Positions 1-7,500 of a stretch of DNA of 47,319 nt are shown here, piece after piece. The notes beneath the pieces were generated by a model, which did not search any database, had not been told where the DNA came from, and saw nothing but the letters and a program-made list of their open reading frames with translations. The position numbers and the translations under genes were made by a program. Source of the DNA: Ignavibacteriota bacterium. GTDB lineage: Bacteria; Bacteroidota; Ignavibacteria; SZUA-365. Position 1 is the stretch's first letter. Each line of letters starts with the position of its first letter. The DNA lies in contig JACRFB010000021.1 of the NCBI GenBank assembly GCA_016218045.1, positions 1 through 47,319 of the forward strand, written 5' to 3'.

Positions 1-200
1 GGACAGCGGGACAACGAAATGGTGTCTCGCTGAGCGGAGTCGAAGCGCGACGGGACAGCGGGACAACGAGACAGCGGGACAACGAAATGGTGTCTCGCTG
101 AGCGGAGTCGAAGCGCGACGGGACAGCGGGACAACGAGACAGCGGGACAACGAAATGGTGTCTCGCTGAGCGGAGTCGAAGCGCGACGGGACAGCGGGAG
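1..200. repeat. 68-bp tandem repeat, about three units
   Basis: Three near-identical 68-bp units; the string AACGAAATGG recurs at 13, 81 and 149. Each unit combines the octamer-like GGGACAGC motif with one copy of the dispersed hairpin (22-51, 90-119, 158-187). The same composite occurs again at 29340-29481. The array is cut by the window edge, so its full length is unknown. No coding potential is apparent. Confidence 0.9.
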
Positions 201-406
201 AGCCCTACGACATCCCGCACCCTTCCTACCTTTCCACCTTCCACACGCCCTCGTGAATCGTGTCACGTGTAACGTGGATACGTGTAACGTATGCCGTGGT
301 GGCTACGCTACCTGGCTACTTTGCTACCTTGCCACTTTCCACACGTCCTCGTGAAACGTGTCACGTGCCACGTGGATACATGTAACGTGTAACGTAAAAA
401 CAGTTG
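201..406. repeat. intergenic heptamer-phased and ACGTGGATACGTG repeats
   Basis: This gap between the 68-bp array and the arginine decarboxylase stop holds no gene. From 301 to 342 it can be cut into 7-mers (GGCTACG, CTACCTG, GCTACTT, TGCTACC, TTGCCAC, TTTCCAC). At about 261-290 and 361-395 it carries variants of ACGTGGATACGTGTAAC, a motif also present in the larger repeat family at 34249-34605 and 37105-37700. Confidence 0.7.
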
Positions 407-949
407 CTACGGCAGAAGTATCGCGGCCGCGACGACAGTTGTCCACAGGCCTTTTTTTCCTTCGGCGGACTGTGTGACGTTGAAGGTGCGGAAGATTTTG
501 TTGTCCTTTTTGTACACTTTTTCGCGCGCGTCCCATGCCGTCTCGGGATCGAACTTGATGCCGAGCGTGGTGGCGAGCATGGTCGCGGCGAGGTCCTCCG
601 CATAGTCGCCGGCCACTTTCTGTGTTTCGCCGAAGGGATGATGTTCCGACAGATAGCCGTACGAATCGCCGTCGCCGGGGATGGCGGCGCCGATCGACGC
701 GGCCACGAGACGGTTGGCCTCGTTGGTGGCGTTGCGCGCCATCACGCAGAACGTGATTTGTCCGGGTTGGATCAGCTTGAGGCCGTCGTGTTTGCTAATG
801 ATCTTGCAACCGGCCGGGTAGATGCTCGACACGGTGACGAGATTCTGCTGTTCGATGTCGGCTGCGCGCAGCGCAAGCTCGAACGACTGCAGATACTCTT
901 TGTGGCGGCCTGCGCCTTTGACGAAAAACATCTTGGTCGGGACAAACAC
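407..949 (-). CDS. pdaD: pyruvoyl-dependent arginine decarboxylase
   Basis: The 180-residue product matches the PvlArgDC family, which converts arginine to agmatine for polyamine synthesis using a pyruvoyl group made by self-cleavage. Visible signatures are the N-terminal [20 protein letters not shown] segment, the cleavage site in LVTVSSIYP (between the two serines, leaving the pyruvoyl on the beta chain), the [11 protein letters not shown] stretch, [13 protein letters not shown], and [15 protein letters not shown] chose a GTG start at 949 because it lies about 7 nt after a GGAG and gives the family's usual VPTK N-terminus; a longer frame reaching 1096 adds a low-complexity Ser/Arg leader, and an ATG at 931 would drop a conserved piece. 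It follows tyrS by 40 bp on the same strand and is probably its last cotranscribed neighbour. Family assignment is confident. Confidence 0.9.
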   Translation of the reverse strand: MFVPTKMFFVKGAGRHKEYLQSFELALRAADIEQQNLVTVSSIYPAGCKIISKHDGLKLIQPGQITFCVMARNATNEANRLVAASIGAAIPGDGDSYGYLSEHHPFGETQKVAGDYAEDLAATMLATTLGIKFDPETAWDAREKVYKKDNKIFRTFNVTQSAEGKKGLWTTVVAAAILLP

Positions 950-989
950 GGGCGTACTCCGTTGGCTGAAAAGTGAGTGCGAAAGTGAA

Positions 990-2210
990 TTACGATTCGC
1001 GCGTGATTCGCAGAAAGCGGCGCTTGCCGACCTTGACGATGCACTCGCCGGCCGCGGGGACGGGCTCGAGAGGATCGGTGATCTTGCGCCCGTCAATGCT
1101 GACCGCGGACTGCTGAATCAGGCGCCGGCCTTCTCCCTTCGAGGGTACCACGGTCGCGGCGACGAGGACGTCGAGCAGGGTGTTCTCGACGCCGGTGAAA
1201 ATATACGTGTCCATTTCTTCCGGTGGAAGTTTGTCGCGAAAGACGCGGTCAAAATGTTCCTCCGCGGCTTGCGCGTCGGCGGGAGTGTAGTACATCGCGA
1301 CCACGGCGCGCGCGAGTTCGCGCTTCGCGTCGCGCGGATTCGCGCCCGACTCGATGTGCGCGCGTATCGCGGCGATGCGCTGTTCGTCGACGTCCGTCAC
1401 CAGCGTGTAGTAGGTGAGTATCACGTTGTCGGGAATCGACAGCACCTTGCCGTACATATCCTGGGGCGTGTCGGTGAACGCCACGTAATTGTCGTACGAC
1501 TTGCTCATCTTCTCGACGCCGTCCGTGCCCACGAGCAGCGGCATGGTGAGGATCACCTGCGGCTCCTGCCCGTACTCGCGCTGAATCTCGCGGCCGACGA
1601 GCAGGTTGAACTTCTGATCCGTCCCGCCTAGCTCCACGTCCGACCGTATCGCGACCGAATCCATGGCCTGCGCAAGAGGGTAAAGGAACTCGTGTATGCT
1701 GATGGGCTCGCGCGCAGTGAATCGTTTGTCGAACTCGTCGCGCTCGAGCATCTGCGCCACGGTGTACTTCGCGGCGAGTTTGATCACGTCCTCGAACTGC
1801 ATCGTACCCAGCCAGTCGGAATTGAAACGGATCTCGACCGCGTCGGCCTTGAGCACGCGTGAGGCCTGCTCGAAATACGAGCGACCGTTGGCGCGCGTGT
1901 CGTCGAGTGTGAGCGGCGGACGCGTCTTGTTGCGGCCGGAAGGATCGCCGATCATGCCGGTGAAATCGCCGACGATGAGTATCGCGTCGTGCCCGAGATC
2001 CTGGAACTGGCGCAGCTTGCGCAGCACCACCGAGTGGCCGAGGTGCAGGTCGGGCCGGCTCGGATCGCACCCGAGTTTTACACGCAGCGGTGTGCCGGTG
2101 GCGAGGGAGCGCTCGAGCTTGCGGACCAGCTCTTCCTCGGGGATGATCTCCGCTGCGCCGCGGCGCAGCAGATCCATTTGCTCGTTGACGGAGGGGTAAC
2201 GTGTCGTCAT
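990..2210 (-). CDS. tyrS: tyrosyl-tRNA synthetase (TyrZ-type)
   Basis: This 406-residue class I aminoacyl-tRNA synthetase charges tRNA-Tyr with tyrosine. The HIGH-type motif is HLGH at residues 56-59 and the KMSKS loop is at 234-238. A C-terminal S4-like RNA-binding domain (about 340-402, including a [11 protein letters not shown] segment) is present. The PDLHLGH context and a perfect KMSKS suggest the TyrZ subgroup rather than the E. coli-type TyrS. The ATG at 2210 lies one base after the smpB stop (TGA-C-ATG), so translation is probably coupled to smpB. Length is normal for the family. Confidence 0.95.
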   Translation of the reverse strand: MTTRYPSVNEQMDLLRRGAAEIIPEEELVRKLERSLATGTPLRVKLGCDPSRPDLHLGHSVVLRKLRQFQDLGHDAILIVGDFTGMIGDPSGRNKTRPPLTLDDTRANGRSYFEQASRVLKADAVEIRFNSDWLGTMQFEDVIKLAAKYTVAQMLERDEFDKRFTAREPISIHEFLYPLAQAMDSVAIRSDVELGGTDQKFNLLVGREIQREYGQEPQVILTMPLLVGTDGVEKMSKSYDNYVAFTDTPQDMYGKVLSIPDNVILTYYTLVTDVDEQRIAAIRAHIESGANPRDAKRELARAVVAMYYTPADAQAAEEHFDRVFRDKLPPEEMDTYIFTGVENTLLDVLVAATVVPSKGEGRRLIQQSAVSIDGRKITDPLEPVPAAGECIVKVGKRRFLRITRES

Positions 2211-2211
2211 G

Positions 2212-2667
2212 TCAGTCGTCCTGCCTGCGCATGTCGCGCTGGGCGTCGCGGGCCTTTACGGTCTCGCGTTTGTCGTAGGTCTTTTTTCCTTTGCAGACAC
2301 CGAGTTCGATTTTCAGATGCCTGCCCTTGAAATACAGTTGCAGCGGGATGAGTGTAAGGCCTTTCTCGTTGACGCTCTGCGCCAGCTTGCGTATCTCGCG
2401 TTTCTTCGCGAGCAGTTTGCGCTGCCGCACGGGATCGTGATTGAAGATGTTGCCTTTCTCGAAAGGACTGATGTGCAGACTCACGAGATACAGTTCGCCG
2501 TCGCGCACCAGCGCATACGAATCCTGGAAATTGACGTTCCCGGCCCGGATGGATTTCACTTCCGTGCCTCGAAGCGCGATGCCGACCTCGAGCGTCTGAA
2601 GTACGTGGTACTCGTACCGTGCGCGTCGATTTGTGGCTGCGACCTGTATGTGTTTTTCATCTGTCAA
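2212..2667 (-). CDS. smpB: SsrA-binding protein SmpB
   Basis: The 151-residue protein is SmpB, which binds tmRNA and delivers it to stalled ribosomes for trans-translation. Recognisable parts are the N-terminal NRRARYEYHVLQTLEVGIAL, the GTEVKSIRAGNVNFQDSY segment, HISPFEKGN, the LLAKKREIRKL helix and a basic tail ending in ARDAQRDMRRQDD. The only start that preserves the conserved N-terminus is a TTG at 2667. A sigma70-like promoter lies just upstream, giving a very short leader without a Shine-Dalgarno. It heads a probable smpB-tyrS-pdaD transcript. No tmRNA gene was seen in the window. Confidence 0.95.
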   Translation of the reverse strand: MTDEKHIQVAATNRRARYEYHVLQTLEVGIALRGTEVKSIRAGNVNFQDSYALVRDGELYLVSLHISPFEKGNIFNHDPVRQRKLLAKKREIRKLAQSVNEKGLTLIPLQLYFKGRHLKIELGVCKGKKTYDKRETVKARDAQRDMRRQDD

Positions 2668-2688
2668 TGCTGTTCGAACCGAACCACA

Positions 2689-2717
2689 AGTATACGCAGA
2701 CCCGGAGACTTGAACAA
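2689..2717 (-). promoter_or_regulatory. sigma70-like promoter of smpB
   Basis: Reading the minus strand, TTGTTC (2717-2712) and TATACT (2694-2689) are separated by exactly 17 bp. The -10 is strong and the -35 weak. Transcription would start near 2682, about 15 nt before the TTG start of smpB. Assigned from the sequence match only. Confidence 0.45.
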
Positions 2718-2757
2718 TCCCGCTGTCCGTCTGTCCCGGATTAGCCTGTTACGCGAA

Positions 2758-2859
2758 GCAAAAAGCACACAGGAGGAACGGAGGAAAGGAGGTTTTTCCT
2801 TGCGGCCTTCGGCCGCTGTCCCGCTGTCCTGCTGTCCCGCTGTCCTGCTGTCCCGCTGT
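2758..2859. repeat. family B repeat unit plus octamer tract after the beta-barrel gene
   Basis: A unit beginning near GCACACAGGAGGAACGGAGG, with three GGAGG-like boxes, runs into the perfect hairpin GCGGCC-TTC-GGCCGC (about 2802-2816). It then passes into an octamer tract of CTGTCCCG/CTGTCCTG that touches the stop codon of the outer-membrane protein gene at 2860. The same unit is present three times in tandem, inverted, at 29521-29800. Read on the minus strand, the hairpin lies just downstream of the barrel gene and could act as an RNA 3' end, though no strong T-run follows. Confidence 0.75.
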
Positions 2860-4560
2860 TCAGAAGCGCACGCTGATGTCGGTGAACAGGCGCGCGGTGG
2901 CGCCGCTGCTTTCCCAGGCCTGTTCGAAGCCGGCGGTGCCGAAGACCACGCGGCCGATGCGCGCGTAGAGGTCGATGCCGAGAGTCGAGCGTGTGATGGC
3001 GCGCGCGGGTGATGTGAACGAATACGAAAAGGTCTGCACACGCACCGACAGCGTCAGCGCCTGGAGTATCTCGCGGTTCAGCTCGAAACCGACGGAACGC
3101 GATGTGCTCAGGATGTTGTCGGCGATGGAGGCGTTTGCGTAGAGATTCGTTTCGGACGACAGCACGTCGGCCCAGGTGTACCGCAGCGACAGCGCGTTGG
3201 CCGTGCCGGCTTCGCCGTCACGCGCGCGCAACGATCCCGTGGCCGACACAAACATCGCCATCGGCAGATTCACGCCCGCGCTCACCTGCGTGTCGTGCTG
3301 CCGACGCTTGTCGAAACTGCTGTCGGGGATTGCGCCAAAGCTGCGCAGGTAGTACACGTTGCGTCGCGAGGCCACCGAGCCGTTTAACGACAGCCAGCGC
3401 AACGCCCGCCAGCTCGCGGAAAGGAAGATGTCGCTGAGATGCGGCGACGAGGCGACACCCTGCGGCGCGCTGTCGTACATGTCGATGGAGGCGTTCTGGT
3501 ATATCGAGATGCCCTCGGCGAACGCGAGGGTGTTCTGCAGATAGATGAAACCGCGGTCGAGCGCGCCGCCTTTGTAGGTCTGCGCAAAAGCCGCGCCGCC
3601 CTGATATCGCGTGCTCTGCCAGTCGCCCCGCGTGTACGACACAAACAGGGCGGCCTTAGGGTCGTCGGTGTTGACTTCTGATTCGCGGTAGCCGGGTTGT
3701 GATCCGGCCGCGATACCCGCTTCCCAGCCGGCGCTGCGGCCGATCATCATCGCGCCGTCGAAGGTGCCGACGCCGCCGACCTGCGGCGCAAGGAAACGTC
3801 CGAGTGTCGCGGAGAAGGGCGCGTCCATGCCGCCGTATTCGGCCGCGAGCTGGAAGATGCGGTTCGTCAGACGCGCACCTGCGTTGCTCGAGCGCAGCGC
3901 GGCGTCGCGCGCGTCGTAGCGGTGATTCGAGTACAGGGTGAACTGCAGGGGCAGCGCGAAGAGATGGTCCGCCGAGAACTGAAGCGAGAGCGCGGGCTGG
4001 CTGAAGGCGAGCGCCGTCGTGCCGCTGCCGCGCAACGCGTAGTATTGCACTGAGACCCTTCCGCGCACGGTGTTGTCGGCCGGTGCCTCCTGCCGTGGGC
4101 GCTGCGCGAGAGGGGATGCCACGGCGGGGATCGTCTGTGTACCACCCGCGCGGGTTGTGTCGTCTCGCACCGTCCCGGCGGCCGCGGTGTCGAGCGGGAC
4201 GCGCGGACGCATGTCGGGCGCTGCGCGACGCGGTGTCCCGTCCACCTTGTCGCCGTCCGCCAGTGGACCGTTCTTCACCAGTATACGCGTCGCCATCGAC
4301 CGCGACGACACGCTGGTCACCACCAGCACCGCCAGCGTTGTTTCCTTCTTTGTCACGCGTAATGTGTCGCCGACATCGAAACCCTGATTGGTGCCCATAC
4401 TGACGTACACGGACGCGCTTGTCACATAGGTGATCTCACCCGACACCCGTGAGGGCTGCGCAGCGGCGCGCGTGGCGAACAGCACACACAGGCACACAAC
4501 CGGGAAGACGCGGCGCGCGTATCGTGCCGCGCGCCGTGCCGGTATCGCAGGAACCCGCAT
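2860..4560 (-). CDS. outer-membrane beta-barrel protein, putative porin partner of the multiheme cytochromes
   Basis: The 566-residue protein begins with a basic N-region and a hydrophobic signal peptide cleaved near residue 35 (ATRAAAQ). Residues about 38-108 look like an SH3-like, FlgT-type domain (SVYVSMGTNQGFDVGDTLRV ... LADGDKVDG). A Pro/Thr/Arg-rich linker follows. From about residue 165 to the end there are many alternating amphipathic strands rich in Tyr, Phe and Ser, and the last residue is Phe after DISVRF, as in beta-barrel proteins inserted by BAM. The start codon lies 2 nt after the stop of the giant cytochrome gene, so the two are translationally coupled. By position it may be the pore of a porin-cytochrome conduit, analogous to MtrB/OmbB, but I see no clear sequence similarity to those families. 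Confidence 0.75.
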   Translation of the reverse strand: MRVPAIPARRAARYARRVFPVVCLCVLFATRAAAQPSRVSGEITYVTSASVYVSMGTNQGFDVGDTLRVTKKETTLAVLVVTSVSSRSMATRILVKNGPLADGDKVDGTPRRAAPDMRPRVPLDTAAAGTVRDDTTRAGGTQTIPAVASPLAQRPRQEAPADNTVRGRVSVQYYALRGSGTTALAFSQPALSLQFSADHLFALPLQFTLYSNHRYDARDAALRSSNAGARLTNRIFQLAAEYGGMDAPFSATLGRFLAPQVGGVGTFDGAMMIGRSAGWEAGIAAGSQPGYRESEVNTDDPKAALFVSYTRGDWQSTRYQGGAAFAQTYKGGALDRGFIYLQNTLAFAEGISIYQNASIDMYDSAPQGVASSPHLSDIFLSASWRALRWLSLNGSVASRRNVYYLRSFGAIPDSSFDKRRQHDTQVSAGVNLPMAMFVSATGSLRARDGEAGTANALSLRYTWADVLSSETNLYANASIADNILSTSRSVGFELNREILQALTLSVRVQTFSYSFTSPARAITRSTLGIDLYARIGRVVFGTAGFEQAWESSGATARLFTDISVRF

Positions 4561-4562
4561 TG

Positions 4563-7500
4563 TTACGGTTCCCTCCCGTCGGGATGGCAGCCGCTGTTGG
4601 CGCAGGCGGTGCAGTTGTACGTGTAGCCGCTGACGCCCTGATGATCACCGTTCAGACTCGACTGATTGTTGTGACAGCCGGTGCAGCAGAAGGTGCTGGT
4701 GACGTTGGTGGTGTGGCACTGGTTGCAGTTGGACCAACGGTTCGGGTACGCGTGTTTTGATCCCGTGTATATCGGGAATCCCGTCGGCGCGTTCACGTTG
4801 TGTGATGTGCGGAACGGCGTCGCGGGCGACCATGCGGTCTGCGTGTGACAGGTCGTGCACGTGTGGCTGAGGTTCAGAGCGGAGTGATTCGCCGGAGTCG
4901 TCGCGCCGGTGAAGTCCGACTGATGGCATTGCCAGCAGCCCGTGTACGTCAGCGAGTAATTGCCGTTGATGTGGCAGTCGGCGCAGGGTTTGCCGATGTG
5001 TGCGCCCGCCAGCGGGAAGGCGGTGTTGGCGTGATTGAAGGTGGATGGTTTCCACGCGCTCTGCGTGTGGCATTGTGTGCAGGTGTGCGAGAATTGCGCC
5101 GTCACGTGGTTCGGATTCGTCACAGATTGATAGTCGCTCTGATGACACTGCCAACAGTCGGTGTAGGTCAGCGTGTAATTGCCGTTGGTGTGACACGCGT
5201 TGCACGGCTGTGCCTGATGCGCTCCCTGCAGCGGGAAGTTTGTCGCGGCGTGTGAAAATGTCGACGGCGTCCACGTGATCTGTGTGTGGCAGGTGAGGCA
5301 GGTCGTCGGGAATTGATTTGTCACATGCGCGGGATTGGTCGTTGAATTGTATGCGGACTGATGGCAGGTGATACAGCCGGAATACACGAGCTGGTAATTT
5401 CCGCCGACATGGCAGTCCTGGCAGGGCTTCGATTGATGCGCGCCCTGCAGCGGGAAGGCCGTTGTGGCGTGGTCGAAGGTGGCCGGTTTCCACGCGGACT
5501 GCGTGTGACACGAGAGACAGTCGTGGCTGAACTGTCCGGCGCTGTGACTCGGATTTGTGGTCGCGTTGAATGTTGTCTGATGGCACTGCCAGCAGTCCTG
5601 ATACTTCAGCGTGTAATTGCCGTTCACATGGCATTGCTGGCAGGGGACGGCCACATGTCCGCCCTGCAGCGGGAACGCGGTGCTGTTGTGGTTGAATGTC
5701 GACGGTTTGTACGAGATCTGTGTGTGGCACTTCAGACAGTCATGGCTGAATTGACCGGCCACATGATCCGGCGTTTTGGTCTGCTGGAACGAAGTGCTGT
5801 GGCAGGTGTAACACCCGGTATAGGTGAGCTGGTAATTGCCGTTGATGTGGCAGCGCTCGCAGGCCAGCGGCGTGTGCGCCCCCTCGAGTGGGAAGGCCGT
5901 GCTGCCATGGCTGAATGTGGCGGGTTTCCAGCCGTTGCTGCTGTGGCACTTCGTACAGTCGTTCGGGAATTTGCCCGCGGTGTGATCGGGATTTTTCGCG
6001 TTGACAAAATCGGTGTTGTGGCACTGCGCGCAGTCGGTGTAGGTGAGCTGGTAGTTGCCGTTCACATGGCAGCGTTCACACGCGACTCCCGTGTGTTTGC
6101 CGCTCAGAGGGAAGCGCGTTTTGTTGTGGTCCAGCACCGACGGTTTCCACGCACTGGTGGTGTGGCAGATGGAGCAATCGTGCGAGAACTTGCTCGACAC
6201 GTGATTGGGCGTCAGCGCCGTGTTGAACTCCTGAGTGTGGCACGCAAAACAATCCGTGTACTTCAGCGTGTAATTGCCGTTTGTGTGGCAGCTCTGGCAG
6301 GGCTCGGTCTGATGTCGGCCCGTGAGCGGGAAGGCGGTCGCGGCGTGGTCGAAAGTCGCGGGTTTCCAAGCGGTGTTCGTGTGGCAGGTCTTGCAGTCGC
6401 GCGGGAAGCCTCCGGCCGTATGGTCGGGCTGTTTCGCGCCCGAAAAATCCTGCTGATGACACTGCAGGCAGTCGGTGTATTTCAGCGTGTAGTTGCCGTT
6501 TGTGTGGCAGCTCTGGCACGGGACCGTGTTATGCGCGCCCTCGAGACGGAAATTCGTGCTTGTGTGATCGAACGTCGAGGGCTTCCAAGCCGAGACGGTA
6601 TGGCACTGCTGACAGTCGCGCGGGAATTGTGCAGTGCTGTGATTCGGGGCGGTGGTGGCGTTGTAGTCGGAGAGATGGCACTGCGCGCAGTCGGTGTACG
6701 TGAGCGAGTAATTCCCGTTGATATGGCACGACTGGCAGGGCTCGGCGCTGTGCGCTCCGGTCAGCGGGAATTTTGTTGTCGCATGGTTGAAAGTGGACGG
6801 CTTCCACGCGCTCACGCCATGACATTTGGTGCAGTCGTGATCGAAGCGCGCGGCGGTGTGATCGGGCGTGCGTGTCGCGGTGAAGTCGCGCTCGTGACAC
6901 TGGAAACAATCAGTGTAGGTGAGTGTGTAATTGCCGTTGACGTGGCACGACTGGCAGGGCTCTGCGCGATGCGCGCCCTCGAGCGGAAACTTTGTCGTTG
7001 TGTGATCGAAGCTCGCGGGTTTCCATCCTGCGGTGGTGTGGCAATCCTGGCAACTGTGCGGGAACTGTCCCGTGGTGTGATCGGGATTGCGTGTCTGCTG
7101 GAAGGTGGTCTGATGGCAGGTGAAACAGTCGGTGGGCAGCGGCACGCCATACTGTCCGTTGGTATGGCACTTCTCGCAGGCAACGGTGCGGTGCAGGCCT
7201 GTGAGCGGGAATCGCGTGCGGTCGTGATCGAGGCGTGTGGGTTTCCATGCGTCGACGCCGTGGCACATGGTACAGTCGTGGTTGAACTGGCCCTGCACGT
7301 GATTCGGCTGCGTCACTCCCGTGTAGTTCTTCTCGTGACACGACCAGCAGTCGGTTGCCATGCCGCTGTACTTGCCGTTGATGTGGCACTGTTCACAGGC
7401 CGCGGTTTTGTGTTTGCCGAGCAGCGGGAATCGTGTGTTGTCGTGGTTCACGGTCGAGGGTTTCCACGCTGCGTTGCCGTGGCAGCGCGTGCAGTCGTGA

